Shown here piece after piece: positions 9,375 through 18,528 of a DNA stretch of 64,000 bases. Under the pieces are notes generated by a model that saw only the letters and a program-made list of their open reading frames with translations, had not been told where the DNA came from and did no database searches. The stretch comes from an uncultured Paraprevotella sp. (GTDB lineage Bacteria > Bacteroidota > Bacteroidia > Bacteroidales > Bacteroidaceae). Position 1 is the first letter of the stretch, and every line of letters begins with the position of its first letter. The stretch lies in the NCBI GenBank assembly GCA_944320765.1, contig CALUIS010000014.1, forward strand, positions 1 through 64,000, read 5' to 3'. The position numbers were made by a program, and so were the translations under genes.

Positions 9375-9910
9375 CTGTCAAAATGAAAGGAAAACCTCGG
9401 TTTCCGTTTCCCGGAAGTCTCCCGTTCCGGGTGCTTCTGGAGAGCAAATGTTAAAATACCAACCGGAATCCGCCCCGGGAAATGCGCGATGTGAGCATTT
9501 CCCGGGGCGGATTCCGGTTTTTTGTGCGGCGCAAACGGAATTTCTTTGCTGAAAGAAATTTTTTTCTTGCCGCAAAGCCGCAAATTTCTTGCCGCAAAGA
9601 AATTTTCCGCAGGCCGGGAAGGGCGTAAAAGCGGGGCTTCGGCCCGCATTTCCCGTCTGGTTTGAGGTTCCATCCGTACAAAACCCGCCTGACCTTTTGT
9701 CCGGGAATCCCCTTATCGGCTGACGCGTTCCCGCCGCTTGTCCGCACAAGGCCTCTTCCGCTGTGGCAGGATGGTGGCGGAATCCCGGAATCCGTGTCAT
9801 CCTGCATTCCCGCCACGCCGCGAGAATCGTGCGTTTGCGTCCGCGCCCCGCCGTGTCCCCGTCTGCGCGATTCCCGCGCCCCCGCTTTTGACAGTTTGAC
9901 AAAATGTCAC
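9375..9910. repeat. Dispersed intergenic repeat, copy A
   Basis: This gene-free stretch resembles 34581-35110 in the same orientation. Shared landmarks, in order, are a TGYCAAAATGRAAGG start, a TGTTAAAA box, a core of about 85 bases (9524-9609), an AAAGCGGGGCTTCGG box, GGCTGACGCG, TCATCCTGCATTCCCG, and an end with TTTTGACAAAATG. The core holds two direct copies of TTTCTTGCCGCAAAG and is bounded by near-complementary arms GGAATTTCTTTGC and GCAAAGAAATTTTCC. It fills the whole gap between two convergent genes. Reading frames across it are low-complexity and differ between copies outside the core, so I do not call a protein. The boundaries are approximate. Confidence 0.75.
9463..9523 (+). terminator. 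Strong terminator after the era-der-lipoprotein unit
   Basis: A perfect 23-bp stem (9463-9485 with 9495-9517) encloses a 9-base loop and is followed by six T residues (9518-9523). It lies inside repeat copy A; copy B has only a degenerate hairpin at the matching place. Confidence 0.9.
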
Positions 9911-10662
9911 TTGTTGGCTTCCTTCACCTTGCGGAACAGGTCGGAGGCGAAGATGAAGCTGTTGAGGCGTTCGTTGGTGGAGTTCATGATCTGGTCCTTG
10001 TTGCCCTGCCACTCCTTGTGGCCTTCATATATATATAGGATGTTCTCGCCGATGCCCATGACGGAGTTCATGTCGTGGGTGTTGATGATGGTGGTCATGT
10101 CGAACTCCACGGTGATGTCGTGGATGAGGTCGTCGATGACGAGCGAGGTCTTGGGGTCCAGCCCGGAGTTCGGCTCGTCGCAGAAGAGGTACTTGGGGTT
10201 GAGGGCGATGGCCCGCGCGATGGCGGCACGCTTCTGCATACCGCCGCTGATCTCGTCCGGGAACTTGTTCTGGGCCTCGAGCAGGTTGACCCGGTCGAGG
10301 CAGAACTGCGCCCGCCTGACGCGGTCGGCATAGTTGTCGCGTGAGAACATGTCGAGCGGGAACATGACGTTCTCCAGCACGGTCATGGAGTCGAACAGGG
10401 CGGCGCTCTGGAAGAGCATTCCCATCTCGCGCCGCAGCATCTTCCATTCCTGCTTGTTCATGGTCACCAGGTCGCGCCCGTCGTAGAGCACCTCGCCGCT
10501 GGTGGGGCGGAAGAGGCCCACGATGCATTTCATCAGCACGGTCTTTCCCGAACCGCTTTGCCCGATGATCAGGTTGGTCTTCCCGTTCTCGAACACGCAG
10601 TTGATGTCTTTCAGCACGTCCTTGTCCTCGAAAGACTTGTATAAGGATTTAACTTCTATCAT
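9907..10662 (-). CDS. Mla-type ABC transporter ATP-binding protein
   Basis: This 251-residue ATPase has Walker A GQSGSGKT, signature ISGGMQKRAAIARA, Walker B YLFCDEPNSGLDP and a switch His in NTHDMNS. The SGGMQKR signature and the DEPNSGLDP Walker B resemble MlaF, which powers phospholipid transport between the inner and outer membranes. The start at 10662 (MIEVKSLYKSF) overlaps the stop of the permease gene by one base. In-frame sequence upstream of that Met is the permease read in another frame. Its stop codon sits at the edge of repeat copy A. An MCE-domain partner (MlaD) is not in the window. Confidence 0.92.
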   Translation of the reverse strand: MIEVKSLYKSFEDKDVLKDINCVFENGKTNLIIGQSGSGKTVLMKCIVGLFRPTSGEVLYDGRDLVTMNKQEWKMLRREMGMLFQSAALFDSMTVLENVMFPLDMFSRDNYADRVRRAQFCLDRVNLLEAQNKFPDEISGGMQKRAAIARAIALNPKYLFCDEPNSGLDPKTSLVIDDLIHDITVEFDMTTIINTHDMNSVMGIGENILYIYEGHKEWQGNKDQIMNSTNERLNSFIFASDLFRKVKEANK

Positions 10663-11408
10663 CAGGATAACAATTGAGTGAGTAACACGTCGGAAAAGAG
10701 AATGAGCACGCTGCTGCTCACCACGGAGTCGGTGCTGGCCTTGCCCACCTCCACGGAGCCGCCTTCCACCGTGTAGCCGTAGAACGCGGACACGCTCGTG
10801 ATGACGAACGCGAAGAAGATGGATTTGATGAATCCCATCCACACGTACCATTCGTTGAACTCGTGCTGCAGCCCGAGGGTCAGGTCGTCCACCGTGATGA
10901 TATGCCCCACCACGGCTGTGGCGTATGCCCCGATGAATCCGGAGAAGATGCTGAAGCAGACCAGGACGGGCATCATGGTCATCATGCCCAGTACCTTCGG
11001 GAGAATCAGGTAGTTGGCCGAGTTCACGCCCATGATTTCCAGCGCGTCGATTTGCTGGGTCACCCGCATGGTGCCGATTTCGGAGGCGATGTTGGACCCC
11101 ACCTTTCCCGCCAGGATCAGGCACATGATGGAGGACGAGAATTCAAGGAGCATGATTTCGCGCGTGGTGTATCCCGTGACGAACTTGGGCATCCACGGGC
11201 TTTCGATGTTCAGCTTGATCTGGATGCAAATCACGGCGCCGATGAAGAAGGAAATCAGGAGGACGATGCCGATGGAGTCCACGCCCTGCTGGCTCATTTC
11301 CTTGATGTATTGCTTGAAGAACATGCGCATCCTTTCCGGGCGCGAGAACGTGCGCCCCATGAGCATCAGGTAGCGGCCGAAGGTGGCCACGCTTTTGTCG
11401 AGTAACAT
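10662..11408 (-). CDS. MlaE-family ABC permease
   Basis: This 248-residue membrane protein belongs to the MlaE/DUF140 permease family. It shows five or so hydrophobic segments and the family-typical GTMRVTQQIDALEIMGVN stretch in the middle. It would form the channel of a lipid transporter with the ATPase encoded immediately downstream, with which it overlaps by one base (TGA/ATG). Known MlaEF systems move phospholipids to keep the outer membrane asymmetric. The direction and substrate here are inferred. A -7-like box lies just upstream on the minus strand. Confidence 0.93.
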   Translation of the reverse strand: MLLDKSVATFGRYLMLMGRTFSRPERMRMFFKQYIKEMSQQGVDSIGIVLLISFFIGAVICIQIKLNIESPWMPKFVTGYTTREIMLLEFSSSIMCLILAGKVGSNIASEIGTMRVTQQIDALEIMGVNSANYLILPKVLGMMTMMPVLVCFSIFSGFIGAYATAVVGHIITVDDLTLGLQHEFNEWYVWMGFIKSIFFAFVITSVSAFYGYTVEGGSVEVGKASTDSVVSSSVLILFSDVLLTQLLS

Positions 11409-11430
11409 ATTTTGTTCCTTTTATTTCTCA

Positions 11431-11438
11431 CAAAAATA
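11431..11438 (-). promoter_or_regulatory. -7 box for the Mla-like operon
   Basis: Read on the minus strand this is TATTTTTG, 22 bases before the permease ATG. A clear -33 box was not seen. It faces away from the box of the divergent lptB gene. Confidence 0.45.
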
Positions 11439-11513
11439 ATGAATTTCCCCTAAAAAAGAGCCGGGAGGGGAGAAATACTTTCTTCCGCAGGGCGTTTTTT
11501 AATACAATTTGCG

Positions 11514-11521
11514 TATTTTTG
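11514..11521 (+). promoter_or_regulatory. -7 box for lptB
   Basis: TATTTTTG lies 18 bases before the ATG at 11540. The box overlaps a possible upstream TTG start at 11519, which argues for 11540 as the true start. Confidence 0.5.
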
Positions 11522-11539
11522 TGCGCAAAAATTAATTTT

Positions 11540-12349
11540 ATGGCTGAATCTCTTTCTCAGGACAACCGGAATGACGGCTTGGTGCTCCGCACGGAGAACC
11601 TTGTGAAGACGTACGGCAAGCGCACGGTGGTGAACCATGTGTCTTACGACGTGAAGCAAGGGGAAATCGTGGGGCTGTTGGGGCCGAACGGTGCGGGGAA
11701 AACCACCTCTTTCTATATGACCACCGGGTTGGTGGTACCCAATGAAGGCCGCATCTTTATCGGTGACCTGGAGATTACCAAGTTCCCCGTGTACAAGCGT
11801 GCGCGCAACGGCATCGGCTATCTGGCCCAGGAGGCTTCGGTGTTCCGGAAGATGACGGTGGAGGACAACATCGCGTCGGTGCTGGAGATGACCGGAAAGC
11901 CGCTGGACTACCAGAAGGAGAAGCTGGAAAGCCTGATTTCGGAGTTCAGCCTGCAGAAGGTCCGTAAGAACTTGGGCGACAGGCTCTCTGGCGGCGAGCG
12001 GAGGCGGACGGAAATCGCGCGCTGCCTGGCCATCGACCCGAAGTTCATCATGCTGGACGAGCCTTTCGCGGGAGTGGACCCCATCGCGGTGGAGGACATA
12101 CAGTACATCGTGTGGAAGCTGAAGAAGCGCAATATCGGCGTGCTGATTACCGACCATAACGTGGAAGAGACCTTGTGCATCACGGACCGGGCCTACCTCT
12201 TGTTCGAGGGCCAGATCCTTTTCCAGGGCACGCCGCAGGAACTTTCGGAGAACGAGGTGGTCCGCGCGAAGTATCTGACGAACAGTTTCGTGCTGCGCCT
12301 GAAGGACTTTCAGAAGATAGACGAAGAAAAAAGTGCGCAAGGGCTTTGA
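11540..12349 (+). CDS. lptB: LPS export ABC transporter ATP-binding protein LptB
   Basis: This 269-residue ATPase has Walker A GPNGAGKTTSF, signature LSGGERRRTEIARCL, Walker B MLDEPFAGVDPIAV and the D-loop/His switch ITDHNVEETL, the standard LptB set. LptB powers extraction of lipopolysaccharide from the inner membrane through LptFG. Those partners are not in the window, but an OstA-like gene lies at 27417. It is transcribed divergently from the Mla-like operon. The promoter of tig overlaps its last codons. Confidence 0.95.
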   Translation: MAESLSQDNRNDGLVLRTENLVKTYGKRTVVNHVSYDVKQGEIVGLLGPNGAGKTTSFYMTTGLVVPNEGRIFIGDLEITKFPVYKRARNGIGYLAQEASVFRKMTVEDNIASVLEMTGKPLDYQKEKLESLISEFSLQKVRKNLGDRLSGGERRRTEIARCLAIDPKFIMLDEPFAGVDPIAVEDIQYIVWKLKKRNIGVLITDHNVEETLCITDRAYLLFEGQILFQGTPQELSENEVVRAKYLTNSFVLRLKDFQKIDEEKSAQGL

Positions 12350-12376
12350 TTTATTGAAAGATAAAGATTAACTTTG
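12345..12376 (+). promoter_or_regulatory. Promoter of tig
   Basis: TTTG at 12345-12348, 20 bases, then TAACTTTG at 12369-12376. The -33 box lies within the final codons of lptB. Confidence 0.65.
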
Positions 12377-12440
12377 CACGCTTGTAACACGCGACGGCGG
12401 AAAAAGCAATAGTAATCATCATAAATAATTAGATTCCAAA

Positions 12441-13796
12441 ATGAATATTTCATTAGAAAACATTGACAAAGTAAGCGCGGTGCTTACGATCAAGGTGGAA
12501 AAAGCGGATTATGCGGACCGTGTGGAGAAAGCGTTGAAGGATTACCGCAGAAAGGCCAGTCTGCCGGGCTTCCGTCCGGGCCAGGTGCCGATGGGACTGC
12601 TGAGAAAGCGTTTCGGCAAGGATATCACGGCCGAGGAAGTGAACAAGCTGTTGGGCGAGAAACTGTATGCTTATATCAAAGACAATAACCTGAACGTGCT
12701 GGGCGAGCCGCTTCCGAGCGAGGACCGCCAGCAGGACATTGATTTCGACACGATGGACGAGTTCTCGTTCGCTTTCGACATCGCCCTGGCACCCGAAATC
12801 AATGTGGAACTCAGCGGCGACGACACTGTGGATTACTATGACATTCAGGTGGACGACAAGATGGTCGACGGGCAGGTCAAGATGTATGCCCAGCGCGCGG
12901 GCAGCTACGAGAAGGTGGACAGCTACGAGCAGAAGGACATGGTGAAAGGCTTGCTGGCCGAGCTGGACGAGAACGGCAACACCAAGGAAGGCGGCGTGCA
13001 GGTGGAGAACGCCGTGCTGCTGCCGGAATACATGAAGAACGACGAGCAGAAAGCCATCTTCAACGGTTGCAAGGTGAACGACGTGCTGGTGTTCAATCCT
13101 TACAAGGCTTACGACGGCCATGACGTGGAAATTGCTTCCTTGCTGAAAATCAAGAAGGAAGACGTGCCTGCCATGCAGTCGGACTTCAGCTACCAGGTGC
13201 AGGAAATCACGCGCTTCAAGGAGGCCGGGCTGAACCAGGAGCTTTTCGACCAGGTGTTCGGGAAAGACACGGTGAAGAGCGAGGAGGAATTCCGGAACAA
13301 GATCAAGGAAATCCTGGCCGAGCAGTTTGCTGCCGACAGCGACTATAAGTTCATCCTTGACTTGCGCACTTACCTGACGGACAAGGTGGGCAAGCTGGAA
13401 TATCCCGACGCGTTCCTGAAGCGCTTCATGCGCGTAAGCAACGCCGGCAAGGGAGAGAAGTTCGTGGAGGACAACTACGAGAAGAGCATCGAGGAGCTGA
13501 CCTGGCACCTGATCAAGGAGCAGCTGGTGAAGGCTTACGACATCAAGGTGGAGAAAGACGACCTGATGGCCACGGCCAAGAACATCACGAAAATCCAGTT
13601 CGCCCAGTATGGCATGATCAACGTGCCTGAGTCCGTCTTGGAGAACTATGCCAACGAGATGCTGAAGAAGCAAGACCAGGTGGAATCCTTGTTGAACCGT
13701 AGCGTGGAGAACAAGCTGGCCGTGGCGTTGAAGAATGTCGTGAAGCTGAACCACAAGGAAATCAGCGTGGAGGACTTCAACAAGATGTTCGCCTGA
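12441..13796 (+). CDS. tig: Trigger factor
   Basis: This 451-residue protein has the ribosome-docking motif GFRPGQVPMGLLRKRFG at about residues 43-59, an FKBP-like middle and a helical C-terminal chaperone domain. It binds nascent chains at the exit tunnel. The FKBP-like region is diverged, as usual in this phylum, so prolyl isomerase activity cannot be assumed. It is followed by clpP and clpX, the classic tig-clpP-clpX order, but with a separate promoter for clpP. Confidence 0.93.
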   Translation: MNISLENIDKVSAVLTIKVEKADYADRVEKALKDYRRKASLPGFRPGQVPMGLLRKRFGKDITAEEVNKLLGEKLYAYIKDNNLNVLGEPLPSEDRQQDIDFDTMDEFSFAFDIALAPEINVELSGDDTVDYYDIQVDDKMVDGQVKMYAQRAGSYEKVDSYEQKDMVKGLLAELDENGNTKEGGVQVENAVLLPEYMKNDEQKAIFNGCKVNDVLVFNPYKAYDGHDVEIASLLKIKKEDVPAMQSDFSYQVQEITRFKEAGLNQELFDQVFGKDTVKSEEEFRNKIKEILAEQFAADSDYKFILDLRTYLTDKVGKLEYPDAFLKRFMRVSNAGKGEKFVEDNYEKSIEELTWHLIKEQLVKAYDIKVEKDDLMATAKNITKIQFAQYGMINVPESVLENYANEMLKKQDQVESLLNRSVENKLAVALKNVVKLNHKEISVEDFNKMFA

Positions 13797-13834
13797 TTAT
13801 AGGGTGGTTTAATATTGTGAAATAAATATTAAGG

Positions 13835-13903
13835 AAGGAAACTCCAGGGCGGTTTTTTCGTACATTTGTGTCCAAATGGCGGAAAGGGCTCTGGAGTTTC
13901 CTT
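13835..13903 (+). promoter_or_regulatory. clpP promoter enclosed by a 13-bp inverted repeat
   Basis: AAGGAAACTCCAG (13835-13847) and CTGGAGTTTCCTT (13891-13903) are perfect reverse complements. The T run continues to 13906. Between them lies TACATTTG at 13861-13868, a -7 box for clpP. Read-through RNA from tig would carry both arms and form a terminator-like hairpin. RNA started at this box would lack the left arm. Confidence 0.6.
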
Positions 13904-13931
13904 TTTCCGCGTAGAGAAAGAAAGGAAGGTT

Positions 13932-14597
13932 ATGAGTGATTTTAAGAAATATGCAGTGAGGCATCTGGGCCTGAACAGCCAGACGCTGGACGACGTGGTC
14001 AGTGCGCAGAACCAGTACCTGAATCCGTACATCCTGGAGGAACGCCAGCTGAACGTCACCCAGATGGACGTGTTCTCCCGTCTGATGATGGACCGCATCA
14101 TCTTTTTAGGTACGCAGATTGACGATTATGCCGCCAACACCTTGCAGGCGCAGCTGCTTTACCTGGATTCGGTGGACCCGGGGAAGGACATTTCCATTTA
14201 TATCAATTCCCCCGGCGGTTCGGTGTATGCCGGGCTGGGGATTTATGACACCATGCAGTTCATCAGCAGCCCCGTGGCCACCATCTGCACCGGCATGGCC
14301 GCTTCCATGGCTGCCGTGCTGCTGGTGGCCGGCGCGGAAGGCAAGCGGTCGGCACTGACCCACAGCCGTGTCATGATCCATCAGCCGATGGGCGGCGCGC
14401 AGGGCCAGGCCTCTGACATCGAGATCACGGCCCGCGAAATCCAGAAATTGAAGAAAGAGCTTTATACCATCATCGCCGACCATTCCCACACCGAGTTCGA
14501 CAAGGTTTGGGCGGACTCCGACCGTGATTATTGGATGACGGCGCAGGAGGCCAAGGACTATGGCATGATAGATGCGGTTTTAACACGTAAGAAATAG
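13932..14597 (+). CDS. clpP: ATP-dependent Clp protease proteolytic subunit
   Basis: This 221-residue serine protease forms the double-ring chamber of ClpXP. The catalytic triad is visible as Ser125 in GMAASMA, His150 in MIHQPMGG and Asp199 in DSDRDYW. The Ser-His spacing of 25 is that of known ClpP. The ATG at 13932 is chosen because the family begins shortly before YAVRHLG; in-frame sequence further upstream is inside the inverted repeat. clpX follows two bases after the stop, so the two are co-transcribed. Confidence 0.96.
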   Translation: MSDFKKYAVRHLGLNSQTLDDVVSAQNQYLNPYILEERQLNVTQMDVFSRLMMDRIIFLGTQIDDYAANTLQAQLLYLDSVDPGKDISIYINSPGGSVYAGLGIYDTMQFISSPVATICTGMAASMAAVLLVAGAEGKRSALTHSRVMIHQPMGGAQGQASDIEITAREIQKLKKELYTIIADHSHTEFDKVWADSDRDYWMTAQEAKDYGMIDAVLTRKK

Positions 14598-14599
14598 GG

Positions 14600-15829
14600 A
14601 TGAAGAAAGCATGTTCGTTTTGCGGTAGGGGGGAGCGCGAGGTGCCTCTCCTCATTACCGGACTGAATGGTTATATTTGCAGTGATTGTGCGCAGCAGGC
14701 TTACCGCATCGTGAAGGACACGCTGCCGGACGAGTCCAAGGCCGGCGACGACCTGGGCTTTGACCTGGCCAAGCTGCCCAAGCCGCGCGACATCAAGGCT
14801 TATCTCGACCAGTACGTCATCGGGCAGGACGACGCGAAGCGTTACCTTTCCGTCTCGGTGTACAACCATTACAAGCGCCTGGCCCAGCAGAAGACGGACG
14901 ACGGGGTGGAGATCGAGAAGTCCAACATCATCATGGTGGGCAGCACCGGCACGGGAAAGACCTTGCTGGCCCGCACCATCGCCAAGCTGCTCCATGTGCC
15001 TTTCACCATCGTGGACGCCACGGTGTTCACCGAGGCCGGCTATGTGGGCGAGGACGTGGAGAGCATCCTTTCCCGCCTGCTGCAGGTGGCCGACTACAAC
15101 GTGAAGGCGGCGGAGCGGGGCATTGTATTCATCGACGAGATTGACAAGATTGCCCGCAAGAGCGACAACCCGTCCATCACGCGTGACGTGAGCGGCGAGG
15201 GAGTGCAGCAGGGGTTGCTCAAGCTGCTGGAGGGGTCCGTGGTGAATGTCCCCCCCAAGGGCGGGCGCAAGCATCCCGACCAGGACTACGTCCATGTGGA
15301 CACGCGCAACATCCTGTTCATCTGCGGCGGGGCGTTCGACGGCATCGAGAAGAAAATCGCGCAACGCCTTAACACGCATGTCGTGGGCTATACTTCCGTG
15401 CAGAACATGCAGCGTATCGACAAGGGAAACCTGATGAAGTACATCCAGCCGCAGGATTTGAAGTCCTTCGGCCTCATACCCGAAATCATCGGCCGCCTGC
15501 CCGTGCTGACTTATCTGAACCCGCTCGACCGCGAGGCCCTGCGGCGGATCCTGACGGAACCCAAGAACTCCATCGTGAAGCAGCAGGTCAAGCTTTTCGA
15601 GATGGACGGCATCAAGCTGACTTTCGACGAAGAGGTGCTGGAGTATATCGTGGACAAGGCGGTGGAGTTCAAGCTGGGCGCCCGCGGCCTCCGCTCCATC
15701 ATGGAGACCATCATGATGGACGCGATGTATGAAATCCCGTCGAAGCGAGTGAAGACGTTCAAGGTGACTTTGGACTACGCCAAGAGGCAGCTGGAGAAGG
15801 CCAACTTCGACGGCCTGAACGCCAATTAG
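14600..15829 (+). CDS. clpX: ATP-dependent Clp protease ATP-binding subunit ClpX
   Basis: This 409-residue AAA+ unfoldase has the N-terminal zinc-binding domain (CSFCGR near residue 4 and CSDC near 28), Walker A GSTGTGKT (about 114-121), Walker [10 protein letters not shown] and the [20 protein letters not shown] region. It recognises and unfolds substrates for ClpP. The gene follows clpP by two bases. Confidence 0.97.
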   Translation: MKKACSFCGRGEREVPLLITGLNGYICSDCAQQAYRIVKDTLPDESKAGDDLGFDLAKLPKPRDIKAYLDQYVIGQDDAKRYLSVSVYNHYKRLAQQKTDDGVEIEKSNIIMVGSTGTGKTLLARTIAKLLHVPFTIVDATVFTEAGYVGEDVESILSRLLQVADYNVKAAERGIVFIDEIDKIARKSDNPSITRDVSGEGVQQGLLKLLEGSVVNVPPKGGRKHPDQDYVHVDTRNILFICGGAFDGIEKKIAQRLNTHVVGYTSVQNMQRIDKGNLMKYIQPQDLKSFGLIPEIIGRLPVLTYLNPLDREALRRILTEPKNSIVKQQVKLFEMDGIKLTFDEEVLEYIVDKAVEFKLGARGLRSIMETIMMDAMYEIPSKRVKTFKVTLDYAKRQLEKANFDGLNAN

Positions 15830-15894
15830 GCCGGCTCTTGAGGGGGCGTGATAGCGTTAATAATAAAGAAATCCTGAAAATAGTGGCCCGATAA

Positions 15895-15927
15895 TTTGCA
15901 AATATGAGGTATTTGTTTATAACTTTG
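15895..15927 (+). promoter_or_regulatory. Promoter of recQ
   Basis: TTTG at 15895-15898, 21 bases, then TAACTTTG at 15920-15927, about 54 bases before the chosen start. Confidence 0.6.
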
Positions 15928-15980
15928 TTAGGAACAACAAGGTTCCCCTCTGTTTGACTTTATTGAAAAACCCTATTGGT

Positions 15981-18164
15981 ATGGATGCAACGCTGAATTT
16001 GTTAGAACCCCTGAAGAGGTATTTTGGCTTCGAGGCCTTCAAGGGCGACCAGGAAGCCATCATACGCAATGTGTTGGCCGGAAGGGATACGTTCGTATTG
16101 ATGCCTACTGGCGGCGGGAAGTCGTTATGCTATCAGTTGCCGTCCCTTTTGATGGAAGGGACGGCGATTGTGGTGTCTCCCCTGATCGCCTTGATGAAGA
16201 ACCAGGTGGATGCCATCCGGTCGGTGTGTGCTGACGACGGCGTGGCGCATTATCTGAACTCTTCCCTGACCAAAGGGGCCATCGACCAGGTGAAGGCCGA
16301 TGTCCTGCAGGGGCGGACCAAGTTGCTCTATGTCGCCCCGGAGACACTGACGAAAGAGGAGAACGTGGATTTCCTCCGTCAAGTGAGGATTTCTTTCTAC
16401 GCGGTGGACGAGGCGCATTGCATCTCGGAATGGGGGCACGACTTCCGTCCGGAGTACCGCAACATACGTCCCACTGTCAACCTCATCGGGCCGGCACCGG
16501 TCATCGCCCTTACGGCGACGGCCACCGACAAGGTGCGCGGCGACATCAAGAAGAGCCTGGGCATGGTGGATGCGGCCGAGTTCAAGAGTTCCTTCAACCG
16601 TCCGAACCTGTACTACGAGGTGCGCAACAAGACGCGGAACGTGGACAAGGACATCGTGAAGTTCATCAAGCAGCGTCCCGGAAAAAGCGGCATCATCTAT
16701 GCCCTGAGCCGCAAGAAGGTGGAGGAGCTGGCCGAGATCCTGCAGGCCAACAACATCAACGCGAGGGCGTATCATGCGGGCATGGATTCCGCCACGCGCT
16801 CGCAGACGCAGGACGATTTCATCATGGAACGCATCGACGTGATCGTGGCGACCATCGCTTTCGGCATGGGCATCGACAAGCCCGACGTGCGCTTCGTGAT
16901 CCATTACGACATCCCCAAGAGCCTCGAGGGATATTACCAGGAGACGGGGCGTGCCGGGCGCGACGGGGGCGAGGGGCTTTGCATCACCTACTATGCCCAC
17001 AAGGACCTCCAGAAGCTGGAGAAGTTCATGGAGGGCAAGCCCGTGGCGGAACAGGACATCGGCCGCCAGCTCCTTTCCGAGACGGCGGCGTATGCCGAGT
17101 CGTCCGTGTGCCGCCGCAAGTTCCTCCTGCATTATTTCGGCGAGGAGTATCATGAGGAGAATTGTGGAAATTGTGATAACTGTTTACATCCTAAGAAGAA
17201 AGTGGAAGCTAAAGACGAGTTGAGAGAGCTGCTGGGCGTGGTCCAGGCAGTGAAGGAGAATTTCAAGGCAGATTATATAATAGATATATTGGTGGGCAAG
17301 GAGACCGACGAGGTCATGGCCCACAAGCATGCCGACCTGGAGTGCTTCGGCTGCGGCGACGCGCATGAGCCGCGTTTTTGGGGGGCGGTCATCCGCCAGG
17401 CTCTGATTGCCGGCTACCTGGAGAAGGAGATTGAGGACTACGGCATCCTGAAGCTGACGGCCCAGGGCCGCAAGTTCATGAAGAAGCCCGTGTCGTTCAA
17501 GGTGTCGGAGGACAATGAGTTCGACGAGGACGGGGACGAGGCGGAAGTGCGTTCCGGCGGGGGGACGGGGGCGGCCGACCCGGCCTTGTTCAGCGCCTTG
17601 CTGGATCTGCGGAAGAAGATGTCCAAAAAGCTGGATGTGCCGCCTTACGTCATTTTCCAGGACCCGTCGCTGGAAGCCATGGCCACGGTCTATCCCGTCA
17701 CCACCGAGGAGTTGCAGAACATCCCGGGCGTGGGGGCCGGCAAGGCCAGGCGTTACGGCAAGGAGTTCTGCGAGCTGATCCGGCGGCATTGCGAGGATTA
17801 TGAGATTGAGCGGCCCGAGGACCTGCGGGTACGCACGGTGGCCAACAAGTCCAAGCTGAAGGTGAGCATCATCCAGAGCATCGACCGCAAGGTGGCGTTG
17901 GATGACATCGCGTCGGCCAAGGGGCTCGACTTCGGCGAGCTGCTGGACGAGATAGAGGCCATCGTCTATTCCGGCACGAAGCTGAACATCGACTATTTCA
18001 TCGACGAGGTGATGGACGAGGACCACATGCTCGACATCTACGACTATTTCCGCGAGTCGGAGACCGACAGCCTGTCCGTGGCCATGGACGAGCTGGGCGG
18101 CGACTATTCGGAAGAGGAAATCCGACTGGTGCGCATCAAGTTCATCTCCGAGATGGCGAACTGA
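15981..18164 (+). CDS. recQ: ATP-dependent DNA helicase RecQ
   Basis: This 727-residue superfamily 2 helicase has Walker A MPTGGGKSLCYQLP, the DEAH box DEAHCISEWGHDFRPEY, motif VI QETGRAGRDG, the zinc-binding cysteines of the RQC region (CRRKFLLHYFGE and CGNCDNC) and an HRDC domain near 560-640. It unwinds DNA in recombination and repair. The start at 15981 (MDATLNLLEPL) is preferred over an upstream TTG. A C-terminal extension of about 90 acidic residues follows HRDC, as in other members from this phylum. Confidence 0.94.
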   Translation: MDATLNLLEPLKRYFGFEAFKGDQEAIIRNVLAGRDTFVLMPTGGGKSLCYQLPSLLMEGTAIVVSPLIALMKNQVDAIRSVCADDGVAHYLNSSLTKGAIDQVKADVLQGRTKLLYVAPETLTKEENVDFLRQVRISFYAVDEAHCISEWGHDFRPEYRNIRPTVNLIGPAPVIALTATATDKVRGDIKKSLGMVDAAEFKSSFNRPNLYYEVRNKTRNVDKDIVKFIKQRPGKSGIIYALSRKKVEELAEILQANNINARAYHAGMDSATRSQTQDDFIMERIDVIVATIAFGMGIDKPDVRFVIHYDIPKSLEGYYQETGRAGRDGGEGLCITYYAHKDLQKLEKFMEGKPVAEQDIGRQLLSETAAYAESSVCRRKFLLHYFGEEYHEENCGNCDNCLHPKKKVEAKDELRELLGVVQAVKENFKADYIIDILVGKETDEVMAHKHADLECFGCGDAHEPRFWGAVIRQALIAGYLEKEIEDYGILKLTAQGRKFMKKPVSFKVSEDNEFDEDGDEAEVRSGGGTGAADPALFSALLDLRKKMSKKLDVPPYVIFQDPSLEAMATVYPVTTEELQNIPGVGAGKARRYGKEFCELIRRHCEDYEIERPEDLRVRTVANKSKLKVSIIQSIDRKVALDDIASAKGLDFGELLDEIEAIVYSGTKLNIDYFIDEVMDEDHMLDIYDYFRESETDSLSVAMDELGGDYSEEEIRLVRIKFISEMAN

Positions 18165-18174
18165 AAGAGAAAGA

Positions 18175-18236
18175 GGGAAGGAGGCTGTGGGGACGTTGGG
18201 ATGTTTGGCGTTGCAGCCTCTTTCCCGCCTTGTTTT
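18175..18236 (+). terminator. Putative terminator after recQ
   Basis: A 13-bp stem (18175-18187 with 18214-18226) with one mismatch is followed by GCCTTGTTTTT. The loop is long, about 26 bases, so strength is uncertain. Confidence 0.5.
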
Positions 18237-18301
18237 TGGATTGTTTCGTGAGTTTTTGCTTTTTTTAAGGGAAAAATCGGGCGTTCTTTGTGTTTTTTTA
18301 T

Positions 18302-18528
18302 TTACTTTGCCCGTTGCAAACCAGAAAGGGCGGAATGCCTTTTCAGTGCGTGAACCTTAAACATAACGAACATGAAAGAGAGATTTATTCTTCCGGCGGC
18401 TCTTGCGGCCGTGGGGAACGCCGGGACGCGTTGCGTCCGGCGTAAGAGAAAAGTTAGCTTTCAACTGTTTGAAAGCCAGTGTCTTAATAGGGGGGGGTAA
18501 CCGCCCGCTGCTTAAAAACCTTTGAACT
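18302..18528 (+). promoter_or_regulatory. Leader with two hairpins and a short ORF before the 1397-residue protein
   Basis: A weak -7-like box TTACTTTG lies at 18302-18309. A 42-codon reading frame (18372-18500) begins MKERFILPAALAAVG. It contains a hairpin at 18419-18442 (CGCCGGGACGC against GCGTCCGGCG, one bulge) and another at 18457-18476 (GCTTTCAA against TTGAAAGC, perfect, 4-base loop). The main gene starts 28 bases after this frame ends. Whether the short frame is translated is unknown. Nothing else was seen in the 18237-18301 stretch. Confidence 0.45.

Noticed and set aside
9378..9902. Minus-strand frames in repeat copy A encoding FLCGKKFAALRQE-like text, also seen in copy B
   Set aside because: The likeness follows the shared DNA core. 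Outside it the frames diverge and change composition, so I treat the region as a non-coding repeat.
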